Translations under genes and position numbers: made by a program | Shown here: one piece after another, positions 7,882 through 16,694 of the stretch | Layout of the letters: every line of letters begins with the position of its first letter | How positions within the stretch are numbered: position 1 is the first letter of the stretch | Assembly: GCA_903885375.1 (NCBI GenBank) | Contig: CAISIK010000209.1 | Location: 1 to 47,227, forward strand | DNA from: an uncultured Pseudomonadota bacterium | Lineage (GTDB): Bacteria; Myxococcota_A; UBA796; SXON01 | Direction of reading: 5' to 3' | Length of the DNA: 47,227 bases | The notes under the pieces: model-generated | What the model saw: the letters and a program-made list of their open reading frames with translations, nothing else | Told to the model about the DNA's origin: nothing | Databases searched by the model: none

Positions 7882-9612
7882 TCAGCGCATCGCCCGCGCC
7901 TTGGCCAGACCGGTCTGGTACTCGGACACGCGAGGCATGAGCTCCACGGCCTTGGTGAAGCAGTCCCGGGCTTCCCGGCCGTTCTCCTTCATGAACGCCA
8001 TGTCCCCCTTCTTCGCGAGCAGCTCCGCGCTGTGTTCGATCATGATCTTCTCCATGATCTCCGCCCGGTACTCGCGGCGCTTGGCATCCACCTTCAGCCG
8101 GTCGTAGCTTCGCTGCATGCCCGCGTGGATGGCCGTGAGGGTTTCGCGGTTCTGCTCGCCCCAACGGGCCGTGTTCGCCGGGCTGAACTCGGTGCCCAGC
8201 TTCTTCCACGCCGCTTCGACCTCCTCGGTGTTGCAGATCCAGTGGAGGTCGAGCGCCTCGAAGAGCGTGCCCTTCACCACCGCGCGGAGGCGATCGTCGA
8301 GCACGCGGGCCACGCGCTCCGAACCTCGCGAACCGGCCTCGGTGTCGCGGAACTCGATGAGGTTGAGCTCGGCGAGCGTCCAGATCATGCCGGCCGTGGC
8401 CGAGCGCGCCATGTTGGACACCGAGAACATCTCCCGGAGCCGGTAGCTCGTGGCGGCGAGGATCTTGAAGAAGCCAGACTCCTCGCTGTTGGTCTTCATC
8501 TCGTCGAGCACGCGCTGGGCGCCCTCGGAGAAGTACACGTACTTGTCGAGCCAGGGCCGGAGCGTGTTGGCCAGCTCCTCGGCGGGCATGTCGCGAACGT
8601 GGGAGCGCAGCGCGCGGAACAGGAGCGAGGCCACCCGCAACGGCGGCGAAACGTACCGCTCGGGCACCTCCTCGAGCAGGTGGAACGTCCACGTTCCCTC
8701 CCGCTCGCGAATGATCCGCTGGAACACGAACTCGGCCTGCTTCTGCAGGAGCATCACGACCTGCGCGAACTGGAGCACGCCGAGCTCGATCAGGGCCTCG
8801 CCCTGCCGGGTGCCGTTGGTCTCCATCACCGTGAGCGACTGTTCGAGCTGCTCGCGGGTGATCTGGCTCGCGCGGAAGAGGAGGATGCCGAAGACCTCGT
8901 CTTCCACAATGGGCTCGGCGCGCCAACCCACGGGCCCGCCCTTCTGCCAGATACCCCACCGGATGCGCCCATCGGGCAGGCGAAGCGTGAGCAGGCCGGT
9001 GGCGCGCTCGAGCGCGAGCTCCATGAGGGCATCGCGCAGGGAGCGGTCGCCCAGCACCCCGGAGAGCGCCGGCTCCACCCCATCCAGATCGGGGATGACG
9101 AGCCCGCGCTCCACCACCTTGTTGCCATCCTCATCCACGAGGATGCGCCCGCTGCCCTGGCCGCCATCGCCGGCCGGCGCGGCCACGTGCACCACCCGCG
9201 CCGGCCGCGACTCCAACTCCTTCACGCGAGCACGGAGGGCCGCCAGCTCCTCTTCGAGCGCGGCATCGCGGCTCGCGCCGCCCGGCTCGACGAGGCTGCC
9301 CGACGCCAGCATCCAGGCGCGGAGCTCATCGACCGAAGCGAGCACGCCATCGATGGCGGCGGTCACGTTGCGCGGCCACTCCGCCACCCGGAACGCCGTG
9401 CTGCCATCGGGCAGGCGCTGGATCAGCTGACACGTCAGCGGCCCAACCCGCCCCGCGAGGGGGAGGACGAGGTCGATCTTCATGTCGTGGGCGGGCTCCC
9501 CATCGATGCTCTCCCGCGGCAGCGTGAGCGCGCCGAGCCGGAGCGTGGCGTGCCAATCCTCGAGGAAGGCCCGCAGGGTGGGGTAGGTGCGCGTGGCTGA
9601 GCGTACGGCCAT
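7882..9612 (-). CDS. DUF4388 protein with J-like and TPR C-terminus
   Basis: A 576-residue protein. Residues ~1-120 are unassigned. A coiled-coil-like stretch (AALEEELAALRARVKELES) lies near 135-155. A DUF4388 (PatA-N-like) region runs from about 190 to 350 (LMELALERATGLLTLRLPDGR ... GEALIELGVLQF). Residues ~456-519 resemble a J domain (EEVEAAWKKLGTEFSP ... AIHAGMQRSYDRL), but the HPD tripeptide is replaced by SPA. Residues ~522-576 look like a TPR. DUF4388 proteins are common in Myxococcota and are linked to gliding or signalling. The ATG at 9612 sits 8 bp after the epmB stop, so it may be cotranscribed with epmB. The missing HPD argues against DnaK stimulation. Confidence 0.8.
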   Translation of the reverse strand: MAVRSATRTYPTLRAFLEDWHATLRLGALTLPRESIDGEPAHDMKIDLVLPLAGRVGPLTCQLIQRLPDGSTAFRVAEWPRNVTAAIDGVLASVDELRAWMLASGSLVEPGGASRDAALEEELAALRARVKELESRPARVVHVAAPAGDGGQGSGRILVDEDGNKVVERGLVIPDLDGVEPALSGVLGDRSLRDALMELALERATGLLTLRLPDGRIRWGIWQKGGPVGWRAEPIVEDEVFGILLFRASQITREQLEQSLTVMETNGTRQGEALIELGVLQFAQVVMLLQKQAEFVFQRIIREREGTWTFHLLEEVPERYVSPPLRVASLLFRALRSHVRDMPAEELANTLRPWLDKYVYFSEGAQRVLDEMKTNSEESGFFKILAATSYRLREMFSVSNMARSATAGMIWTLAELNLIEFRDTEAGSRGSERVARVLDDRLRAVVKGTLFEALDLHWICNTEEVEAAWKKLGTEFSPANTARWGEQNRETLTAIHAGMQRSYDRLKVDAKRREYRAEIMEKIMIEHSAELLAKKGDMAFMKENGREARDCFTKAVELMPRVSEYQTGLAKARAMR

Positions 9613-9620
9613 CCGGGTGC

Positions 9621-10601
9621 CTAACCCGAAGCATCCACCGGGATCGCGAACTTGCCGCTCCCGTCGGGAGGATCCATCACGTAGGTGGGCAGGGCGAGCC
9701 CGGACACCATCCGTCGAAGACTGGCGTAAATCCGGCGGCCCTCGGCGAGCGGCACCCGGAAGGCGGCGTTGCCGGGCACGGCATCCGGATGGTGGAGGTA
9801 GTACGGAAACACCCGCCGCTCCACGAGGGCGTGGCTCAGCGCCGCGAGCGTGGCGGCGTCGTCGTTTACGCTGCGCAGGAGCACGGACTGGTTCACCACC
9901 GGGACGCCGGCATCCACCAGCCGAGCGAGGGCGGCATCCACCTCCGCGGTGAGCTCCGCGGGATGGTTCACATGCACGAAAACCCACACCGGCGCCCGCG
10001 CGCGGAGCCCCTCCACGAGCTTCGCCGTGATGCGCGAGGGGAACGTGATCGGCGCGCGTGTGTGCACCCGGATCACGGGCACCTCGGGGCGGACGCCGTC
10101 GATCGCGGCGAAGAGCCGGGCATCGGTCACGGCGAGCGGATCACCGCCAGAAAGGATGACCTCCTTCGCGCCCGACGCCCTGGCGTAGTCCAGCATGGCG
10201 CCCCACTCGACGTCGCTCGGATCCTCCCCCTCTCCCGGCTGGTGGTCGCGGCGGAAACAGAACCGGCAGTACACGTGGCAACGCTTCGTGAGCAGGAGCA
10301 GGACGCGGTCCTCGTGCTTGCGCACCACCCACGGCAGCGGTGAGCGCGCCTGCTCGCCGACGGGATCGGGGATGTCCCCGACGTCGGCCTCGAGCTCGGC
10401 GTTCGCGGGCAGCGCGGTGAGCAGCCGCGGATCGCCGGGCGTGTGCGCGTCGCCTACGTAGCCGCGCGGGAGACGCACCGGAAAGACCGACGACACGGCT
10501 TCCCAGTCCACGGCGGCGAGCCACGGAAAACGCCCCGACGCTTCCGCTCTTCCCATCACGGCGCCCGCGTGATATCCGCGCGCCCTTCCCGGTGTTGTCA
10601 T
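9621..10601 (-). CDS. epmB: EF-P beta-lysylation protein EpmB (lysine 2,3-aminomutase-like radical SAM)
   Basis: A 326-residue radical SAM enzyme with the CxxxCxxC cluster at Cys108, Cys112 and Cys115 (KRCHVYCRFCFRR), LSGGDPL, VNHPAE, NQSVLLR and PYYLH, all typical of KamA/EpmB. The short length without KamA's C-terminal oligomerisation region, plus the divergent efp and the neighbouring epmA, supports EpmB: it isomerises alpha-lysine to (R)-beta-lysine for attachment to EF-P. The start is uncertain. ATG at 10601 overlaps the efp ATG but has GGAGG about 10 nt upstream; ATG at 10556 would leave a 43-bp gap to efp. The non-conserved N-terminus tolerates either. Confidence 0.9.
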   Translation of the reverse strand: MTTPGRARGYHAGAVMGRAEASGRFPWLAAVDWEAVSSVFPVRLPRGYVGDAHTPGDPRLLTALPANAELEADVGDIPDPVGEQARSPLPWVVRKHEDRVLLLLTKRCHVYCRFCFRRDHQPGEGEDPSDVEWGAMLDYARASGAKEVILSGGDPLAVTDARLFAAIDGVRPEVPVIRVHTRAPITFPSRITAKLVEGLRARAPVWVFVHVNHPAELTAEVDAALARLVDAGVPVVNQSVLLRSVNDDAATLAALSHALVERRVFPYYLHHPDAVPGNAAFRVPLAEGRRIYASLRRMVSGLALPTYVMDPPDGSGKFAIPVDASG

Positions 10602-11163
10602 GGCTTACCAAACCTCCGACTTCCGAAACGGCCTGAAGGTCGAGACCGAAGGCGCTCCCTATACCATCGTCTACTTCCAGTTCGTCAAGCCCGGAAAGGG
10701 TACGGCGTTCACGCGCACCAAGCTGAAGAACCTGCTCACGGGCTCCTTGATCGAGCGCACCTACCGCAGCGGTGAAACGCTCGAAGAGGCGGATGTCGAG
10801 GAGCAGCCCATGCAGTTCCTCTATGAGGGCCAGGGCATCTACACCTTCATGAACACCGAGAGCTTCGACCAGGTCGAGATCCAGGGCGCCGTTCTGGGCG
10901 ATGATGCGAAGTTCCTCATGGAGAACCTCGAGGTCAGCGTGCTCTTCTACAAGGGTCGCGCCGTCAACGTCACGCTCCCCAACTTCATCGAGAGCAAGGT
11001 CGCGTGGACCGAGCCCGCCGTGAAGGGCAACACCTCGAACAACATCACGAAGTCCTGCAAGCTCGAGTGCGGCGCCGAAATCCAGGTGCCCATCTTCGTG
11101 AAGGAAGGCGAGCTGCTCAAGGTCGATACCCGCGATGGCGGCAGCTACGTGTCGCGCCTCTGA
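10600..11163 (+). CDS. efp: Elongation factor P
   Basis: A 187-residue, full-length three-domain EF-P that relieves ribosome stalling at polyproline. The modification loop is FVKPGKGTAF; Lys33 corresponds to the beta-lysylated Lys34 of E. coli. The C-terminal signature ends in VDTRDGGSYVSRL. The ATG at 10600 overlaps the divergent epmB ATG on the other strand by two bases (CATG). epmA starts 4 bp after the stop. No clear Shine-Dalgarno precedes the start. The Pro-rich proteins encoded nearby fit a need for EF-P but do not prove it. Confidence 0.97.
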   Translation: MAYQTSDFRNGLKVETEGAPYTIVYFQFVKPGKGTAFTRTKLKNLLTGSLIERTYRSGETLEEADVEEQPMQFLYEGQGIYTFMNTESFDQVEIQGAVLGDDAKFLMENLEVSVLFYKGRAVNVTLPNFIESKVAWTEPAVKGNTSNNITKSCKLECGAEIQVPIFVKEGELLKVDTRDGGSYVSRL

Positions 11164-11167
11164 GCCG

Positions 11168-11986
11168 GTGAACCTCGCGGGGCTGCGCGCGCGCGCAACG
11201 GTCGTGCGCGCGCTCCACGAAGGACTGTGGGCCGAGGGATTCCTCGAGCTCCACCCCCCGGTGCTCGTGGATGGTCCGGCGCTCGAGGAGAACCTCGAAG
11301 CGCTGATCGCCCACGACGGTTTCCTGCACACGTCGCCGGAGTTCGCGATGAAGCGAGCGCTGGCGGCGGGCCTTCCGCGCATCTACGCCATCACCGAGTG
11401 TTTCCGCGGCGAGGAGCTGGGCCGACACCACGGTACCGAGTTCACGTTGCTGGAGCTGTACCTGCAGAACGCGAACTACGTCGACCTCATCGGCGTGGTT
11501 GAGCCGCTCATCCGTCGCGCGGCCGCCGCGCTGGGCGTGCCCGAGCCCGGGTTCAGCCGCGTCACGGTGTCCGACCTCTTCGCAGCCACCATACCCGACG
11601 ACGACGACACGTTCTACCGCGAGTGGGTGGAGCGGATCGAACCGGGCTTGCGAGCCCCGACCTGGGTGCTCGACTTCCCCGCCCGCCAGGCGGCTCTCGC
11701 CGAAGTGCGGGGCGAAGTGGCCGAGCGCGTGGAGCTCTACCTGGGCGGGCTGGAGCTCGCGAACGGCTTCTCCGAGCTGGGAGAGGGCTGCGAGCTCCGC
11801 GCGCGCTTCGCGCACAGCGCGCGCGTGCGCCAATCACGCGGGCGCACGCCCCACCCCACCGACGAGGGCGTCATCGCCGCGACGGCTCGCCTCCCCCGCA
11901 GCGCCGGCATCGCGCTCGGCGTGGACCGCCTCGTGATGGCCCTCGCCGGCTTCGCCGACATCCGCGACGTCCGCCTGCCGCGCTGA
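11168..11986 (+). CDS. epmA: EF-P beta-lysine ligase EpmA (GenX/PoxA, LysRS paralogue)
   Basis: A 272-residue class II aminoacyl-tRNA-synthetase catalytic core lacking the anticodon-binding domain. Motif 2 reads CFRGEELGRHHGTEFTLLE, motif 3 reads GIALGVDRLVMAL, and TSPEFAMKRALAAG and ELANGFSELGE match EpmA. It ligates (R)-beta-lysine to the EF-P lysine. It is about 50 residues shorter than E. coli EpmA (325), mostly in the central insertion. The GTG at 11168, 4 bp after the efp stop, was chosen because it begins the conserved helix NLAGLRARATVVRAL. With epmB it completes the modification pathway; no epmC hydroxylase gene is visible. Confidence 0.92.
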   Translation: MNLAGLRARATVVRALHEGLWAEGFLELHPPVLVDGPALEENLEALIAHDGFLHTSPEFAMKRALAAGLPRIYAITECFRGEELGRHHGTEFTLLELYLQNANYVDLIGVVEPLIRRAAAALGVPEPGFSRVTVSDLFAATIPDDDDTFYREWVERIEPGLRAPTWVLDFPARQAALAEVRGEVAERVELYLGGLELANGFSELGEGCELRARFAHSARVRQSRGRTPHPTDEGVIAATARLPRSAGIALGVDRLVMALAGFADIRDVRLPR

Positions 11987-12022
11987 CCCCGCTCGGCGCC
12001 TGCCGGCGCCTCACGGCCGCGC

Positions 12023-12075
12023 GCAATGCGCCGCGACGCCCGCCCCCCGCAAGAGGACGGGCAGACGCGCATTGC
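12023..12075. terminator. Putative bidirectional terminator between convergent genes
   Basis: A 9-bp perfect inverted repeat (GCAATGCGC at 12023-12031, GCGCATTGC at 12067-12075) flanks an internal GCCCG/CGGGC pair at 12038-12042 and 12058-12062. It lies in the 92-bp gap between epmA and the convergent FG-GAP lipoprotein gene. No clear T-run follows on either strand. Confidence 0.4.
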
Positions 12076-12078
12076 CCC

Positions 12079-15000
12079 CTACTGCACCGAGCCGTAGTAG
12101 AGCCAGCTGCCGCCCGAGTTGAGGTAGCCGAAGCCGTCCCAGCTCGTGGCGCCCGACATCCAGTCATCGATGCCGTCGGCGTTCACATCGCCGCCACCGC
12201 TGAGCGCGGCGCCCACGGCGTCGGAGGTGTTCGCGCCGGTGAAGCGGGCGTCGTAGGTGCTGGCGGAGACGGTGCCGCTCGCGAGCGGGCCGTACCAGAA
12301 GTAGACCGCGCCCGCGCCGCTGAGCGCGCCGTAGTCCCAGGCCGTGGCCCCGATGAGCATGTCATCGTAGCCATCGCCGTTCTCATCGCCGCCCGCCGCG
12401 GCGGTGCGCCCGAAGTAGTCGGTCGCCACCTGGCCGGTGATGACGGTGTCCGCCGCGAGGAGCGCCGTGGTGCTCGCCGCCGGGGTGGCGGTGATCACGA
12501 AGACGGCGCCGGCATCGGCCGCCGCGCTGTCGTCCCTGTCGGCGCCCACGGCGTAGTCGCCCTGGCCGTCGTTGTCGGTGTCGCCGAGGAAGGCCACGCT
12601 CAGGCCGAGGCGGGAGGCCGCCGACGAGCCCGTGAGCACGTAGTCGGCCGTGCTCGCCGCGTTGGAGCCGGTCATGCTGCCGCCGCCGAGGAACACGTAC
12701 ACGCTACCGGTGGCGGTGGTGCTCGACGCCGCCGGGGAGCCGATGATGAAGTCGGCCATGCCGTCGTTGTCGAGGTCGCCCATCGCCACGGCGTACCCGA
12801 AGTTCTCACCAGCCGAGGCGCCGTTGAAGGTGGCCGTGGCGGTGGAGCCGAGGTCCTCCGCTCCCGACACGCCCGAACCATCGTAGAAGGCCACGAGACC
12901 CACGCCGCTGGAGTAGCCGTAGGCCGCCATGAGGATGTCGGAGTCGGTATCGCCGGTGGCCTCCGCGCCATCGAAGGAGAAGCCGACGTAGCTCGTGGCC
13001 CCGGTGACGGTGAAGGAGGCATCCGCCCCGCTGACCGACGTGGTGGTGTTGCCGCCGAGGAACAGGTAGGCGATGCCGCGGTCGTCGGTCTGGGCGCGCC
13101 AGGAGGCGCTCACGAGATCGTCACTACCGTCGTTGTCCACGTCGCCCACGAAGCGGGTGGCGCCGCCGAACTGGTCGCTGTTGCGGCTGGTTTCGCCGAT
13201 GATCTGGAGCGAGGCGGTGCTCAGGTCGTCGGAGGTGTCGACCGGGCCGTACCAGAGGTTGGTGCGCCCGTTGTCGCTGCCGCCGCTGGCGTCGTAGTAG
13301 GCCTCGCCCACCACCACGTCGTCGTATCCATCGCCGTTGTAGTCGCCGTTGTTGCAGACCGCGCTGCCCACCGACATGTTGGCGGCGGTGCCGTAGGCGC
13401 GGAAGTCGTAGCTGGCCTTGATCTCCTGGCTGCCGGAGAACTCGCAGACCACGTCGTTGTCGACACAGTCGTTGTCCACGCCATCGCCACAAACCTCGGA
13501 AGCGCCGGGGTTGGCGGTGCCATCCGCGTCGTTGCAGTCGGTGTTGTCCGACACGTAGCCGCTGGGCGTGGTGCACGCGGTGGTGGTGCTGGCGGCGTTG
13601 CCGTACGCATCGCCATCCACGTCGGCGTAGTAGGTGTTCGAGGCGAGGCCCTCGTCGATCGCGCTGTCGCAGTTGTCATCGACGCCGTTGCAAGTCTCGA
13701 CGGCGCCGGGGTTCACGGCGGCGTCGGTGTCGTTGCAGTCGACATCTTCGGCGTACCCATCGCCGTCGGCATCGGAGATGCAATCGAAGTTCTCGGCGCC
13801 GGGGGTGCCGTACTCGTCGAAGGTCGTGGCCGACGTGTCGTACCACCGCCAGGTGTCGCTCGGGGTGCCGGCCCCGGTGCTGCTGCCGTTGGTCACGCAC
13901 CAGTTGCCGAGGGTGTCGTTGTCGGTGGCGGTCTGCAGGTCGGGGTCGAGGCCGATCGAGAAGCGGACCTTGTTGGCCCAGCCCACCGCGTAGGTGACGG
14001 TGTCGATCTGGTTGCCGGACACACGATCGCCATCGATGTAGAGGGAGAGCGTGTCGTCATCCCGGCGGATGTAGAGCGTGTTGTCGTGGTAGTCGCCCAC
14101 GTAGGTCGAGGACTGCGACTCATCGCCCCACACGTAGTCGCACGCCAGCGGGTAGGACGTGGCGGAGCCTTCGTAGTCGTCGCTGTCGCAGAGCACGAGG
14201 AACTCGCCGGGGGCGAGGCTGAGGTTGGCCGCCGGGTCGATCATCACCTGGTTGTCGGTGCTGGCGGTGCCGCGCGCGAAGACCCAGTTGTCGAGGTCGA
14301 TGGTGCGGGAGCTGGTGTTCAGGAGCTCCACCCAGCTCGCGTTGTTCTGCACGCCGACGCCGCCGATGCTGGAGCGGCGGTTCACCTCGTTCACGATCAC
14401 GTCGCCATCGAGGACGAAGTCTTCATCGATCCAACCATCGCAGTCCTGGTCGACGCCATCGTCGACCTCGGTTCCCACGGGGCTGATGCTGGCCGAGCTG
14501 TCGTCGCAGTCGGTGTTGTCGGTCACGAAGGTACCGCCGCCGCTGCAGCCGCCGGGCGCGTCGGGATCGCCGTACCCATCGCCGTCGACGTCGGCGTAGC
14601 CGCCACCGTTGTCGACCGAGCCATCGCAGTCGTTGTCGAGGCCATCGCCGCAGACCTCGGCCGCGCCGGGGTTCACCGCGGAGTTGCCCTCGTCGCAGTC
14701 GGTGGCGCCGGTGTACCCATCGCCATCGAGATCGGGATCGTTCTGGCAGTCCGAACCCACGGAGCCGGGGGTGCCGTACTCATCCTTCGAGGTGCCCGAC
14801 TGGTCCCACCAGCGCCAGGAGGTGCTCGCCACGCCCACCTCGGCGCTGCTCTCGTTGGTGTGACACCAGGCACCCTTGTTGTCGTTGAGGGTGCGGGTGT
14901 AGTAGGCGGTGTCCAGCGTCATGCTGAAACGCACCTGACGCGGCCAGTAGCCGTTCACGGCGTCGTAGTAGTAGGCGACCTTGTCGACCTCGGTGCCCGT

Positions 15001-15660
15001 GGTGCGGGTGCCGTTGATGTACAGCGCCACGGCATCCTTGCTGTGCCGCAGGTAGAACTTGTTGCTGTGGTAGGTGCCTTCGTACGTGGAGGGCTGGGTG
15101 GAATCCCCCCAGACGTAGTCGCAGTCAAGCGGGTAGGCCACGGTGCCGGCTTCGTAGGTGCTGGTCTGGCAAAGCACGGCGTAGTCGCCCGGCGCGATGA
15201 CCGGCGCGGTGGCTGGATCGAGGCGGATGCTGTTGCCGGTGGTGTAGCCACGCGCCAACGTCCAGTACGCGAGGTCGATCGTACGGTCGCTCGTGTTGTG
15301 GACCTCCACCCAGGAGGCGTTGTAGTTGACCGCGGCCGAGCCGGTGAACGAGTACTTGTTCAGCTCGGTGAAGATGATATCGCCCGCCGAGACGAAGTCC
15401 TCATCCACGTAGTTGTCGCAGTCGTCATCGACGAGGTTGTCGCTCTCGGCGGCGCCGGGGTTGACGGCGATGTTGCCGTCGTCACAATCCACGCTGCTGT
15501 CGTAGCCATCGCCATCGCCGTCGGCCCCTGCCACGATCACCCGCTCCGCTGCGGCTTCATCCACGCCTTCGTGCATGGCGGAATCGAATGCTCCTTCCTC
15601 GGCACAAGCCGCGAGGAGGAGGAGCACACCGGGGGCAAGGATGGGGCGGCGTACGAACAT
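12079..15660 (-). CDS. Giant lipoprotein: two lamin-tail domains, Asp-rich metal-binding modules and a seven-repeat FG-GAP propeller
   Basis: A 1193-residue surface-type lipoprotein. Residues 1-19 are a lipoprotein signal (GVLLLLAAC, Cys19). Asp-rich putative metal-binding modules (DGDGDGYDSSVDCDD; PGAAEVCGDGLDNDCDG type) occur at ~46-90, ~305-415, ~630-670 and ~675-740. Two lamin-tail-like domains occupy ~93-300 and ~418-625 (NASWVEVHNTS, NASWVELLNTS). The C-terminal ~450 residues contain seven calcium-loop FG-GAP repeats (DYNGDGYDDVVVG to DVNADGIDDWMSG), enough for one integrin-alpha-like seven-bladed propeller. The ATG at 15660 was chosen for the signal peptide and a GGAG 7 nt upstream. 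It would need Ca2+ and probably mediates adhesion or matrix binding; that role is inferred. Confidence 0.9.
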   Translation of the reverse strand: MFVRRPILAPGVLLLLAACAEEGAFDSAMHEGVDEAAAERVIVAGADGDGDGYDSSVDCDDGNIAVNPGAAESDNLVDDDCDNYVDEDFVSAGDIIFTELNKYSFTGSAAVNYNASWVEVHNTSDRTIDLAYWTLARGYTTGNSIRLDPATAPVIAPGDYAVLCQTSTYEAGTVAYPLDCDYVWGDSTQPSTYEGTYHSNKFYLRHSKDAVALYINGTRTTGTEVDKVAYYYDAVNGYWPRQVRFSMTLDTAYYTRTLNDNKGAWCHTNESSAEVGVASTSWRWWDQSGTSKDEYGTPGSVGSDCQNDPDLDGDGYTGATDCDEGNSAVNPGAAEVCGDGLDNDCDGSVDNGGGYADVDGDGYGDPDAPGGCSGGGTFVTDNTDCDDSSASISPVGTEVDDGVDQDCDGWIDEDFVLDGDVIVNEVNRRSSIGGVGVQNNASWVELLNTSSRTIDLDNWVFARGTASTDNQVMIDPAANLSLAPGEFLVLCDSDDYEGSATSYPLACDYVWGDESQSSTYVGDYHDNTLYIRRDDDTLSLYIDGDRVSGNQIDTVTYAVGWANKVRFSIGLDPDLQTATDNDTLGNWCVTNGSSTGAGTPSDTWRWYDTSATTFDEYGTPGAENFDCISDADGDGYAEDVDCNDTDAAVNPGAVETCNGVDDNCDSAIDEGLASNTYYADVDGDAYGNAASTTTACTTPSGYVSDNTDCNDADGTANPGASEVCGDGVDNDCVDNDVVCEFSGSQEIKASYDFRAYGTAANMSVGSAVCNNGDYNGDGYDDVVVGEAYYDASGGSDNGRTNLWYGPVDTSDDLSTASLQIIGETSRNSDQFGGATRFVGDVDNDGSDDLVSASWRAQTDDRGIAYLFLGGNTTTSVSGADASFTVTGATSYVGFSFDGAEATGDTDSDILMAAYGYSSGVGLVAFYDGSGVSGAEDLGSTATATFNGASAGENFGYAVAMGDLDNDGMADFIIGSPAASSTTATGSVYVFLGGGSMTGSNAASTADYVLTGSSAASRLGLSVAFLGDTDNDGQGDYAVGADRDDSAAADAGAVFVITATPAASTTALLAADTVITGQVATDYFGRTAAAGGDENGDGYDDMLIGATAWDYGALSGAGAVYFWYGPLASGTVSASTYDARFTGANTSDAVGAALSGGGDVNADGIDDWMSGATSWDGFGYLNSGGSWLYYGSVQ

Positions 15661-15702
15661 GGGACACTCCGGGAGGGCTGGCGCACACATCGGTGGCGAC
15701 GG

Positions 15703-15737
15703 ATTCTTTATTAATAGCCCAGTCGGCCGAATTCGGC
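15703..15737 (-). promoter_or_regulatory. AT-rich patch plus 12-bp palindrome upstream of the giant lipoprotein gene
   Basis: An unusually AT-rich stretch (15703-15716) sits ~45 bp upstream of the ATG at 15660. A perfect palindrome GCCGAATTCGGC lies at 15726-15737. The AT patch reads ATTAATAAAGAAT on the minus strand and may contain the -10 element; no convincing -35 is visible. The palindrome could be an operator. Confidence 0.3.
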
Positions 15738-15745
15738 GCGGGGAT

Positions 15746-16660
15746 TCACCACGTAACGACGAGCGTAGCGAGCAGACCGCCGCTCACGATGCTGCCGCCG
15801 ATCCATCCCCACGTGAGCCCGTCAGCCTGCTCCCGCCAGGCCAGCGCGGTGGGTTCGGGCTCGTTCACGTCCAACGCGTGGGTTTTCGCGTCGGCCGCGA
15901 GGGCGTAGGCCACGGCCGTGGCCACGCCGGCCACACCCGTGCTCGCCACCAGCGCCACATGGCGCGCCGTGGCGTTTTCCCGGGCGATCTGGGAACTGGT
16001 GTCGTTCTTCCGCACGACGCCCGCCCGGGCAGCCGCCGGCCCCGCTCGTCCCTTGCGCGCCGCGGCTCGCGCAGCAGCCTCGGCAGAAGGCGCGCTGGCG
16101 CTGCCGTCGGCCGCCCAGTCGGCGAGAGAATCGCCGGGTTGCCAGTACCGGGTGTCCAGCACCTGGCCCTGGTTGTCGAGCCGCTGGAGCGTGCAGGCCA
16201 CCGTGCCGTCCACGTTGGGGGCGTATGCGCCGTTCACCTCGATCCACCCGTCGGAGAACGTGGTAAGCGCCGGCCCCTCCCCGTGCGGCGCGCCGGCGAG
16301 CTCGTCGAGCATGCGGTCCAGTCGATGGCCGCGCGGCACCACCGCCTCGGGGAAGCGCGCGGTGATGTCCACCCGCGCCATCGCCCCGACCGACGCCCGC
16401 ATGCGAGCCTCGTCACCCTCGAAGAACGCGCCGAGCGCCATGACGCGCTGCACCCGCAGGACGTCGAGCGCGGACAACGGGTCCTTCGTGCAATTCAACC
16501 GCTCCTGGACCGCCGACCGCGCCTCTTCGAAGCCGGCCGTGTCCTGGTTCGAGAACCGCTTCTCGGCCAGGTCGGCCGCGTCGATCAGCTCGGCGCTGGT
16601 GAAGGGCCGCTCGCACTCCGACACCGGCTTCGCGAAACCCAGGGACAGGAAAAGGAGCAT
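15746..16660 (-). CDS. Exported protein of unknown function
   Basis: A 304-residue protein with a short N-terminal hydrophobic signal (LLFLSLGFAKP; likely cleavage around residue 10), a helical region (~15-105) resembling TPR-like helices, a small beta domain (~120-170; DGWIEVNGAYAPNVDGT), an Ala/Arg-rich linker (~185-215), and two hydrophobic helices near the C-terminus (~230-250 and ~283-302). The layout resembles Myxococcota proteins with an N-terminal helical repeat and C-terminal membrane anchors. No enzymatic motif is visible. It has its own promoter, with the -10 box 6 nt before the ATG. Confidence 0.7.
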   Translation of the reverse strand: MLLFLSLGFAKPVSECERPFTSAELIDAADLAEKRFSNQDTAGFEEARSAVQERLNCTKDPLSALDVLRVQRVMALGAFFEGDEARMRASVGAMARVDITARFPEAVVPRGHRLDRMLDELAGAPHGEGPALTTFSDGWIEVNGAYAPNVDGTVACTLQRLDNQGQVLDTRYWQPGDSLADWAADGSASAPSAEAAARAAARKGRAGPAAARAGVVRKNDTSSQIARENATARHVALVASTGVAGVATAVAYALAADAKTHALDVNEPEPTALAWREQADGLTWGWIGGSIVSGGLLATLVVTW

Positions 16661-16666
16661 CCGGGG

Positions 16667-16694
16667 AGTGTAGCTGGCCCGCGTGGGGGGTCAA
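16667..16694 (-). promoter_or_regulatory. Sigma70-type promoter, apparently leaderless
   Basis: On the minus strand TTGACC (16694-16689), a 16-nt spacer and TACACT (16672-16667) are followed by exactly 6 nt and the ATG at 16660. Transcription starting 6-7 nt after the -10 box would begin at the A of the ATG. Confidence 0.6.

Noticed and set aside
11623..15714. Very long open frame on the plus strand (over 1300 codons)
   Set aside because: It is antisense to the giant FG-GAP lipoprotein; its translation is a His/Val/Gly/Ala-rich mirror of Asp/Gly repeats without any domain.
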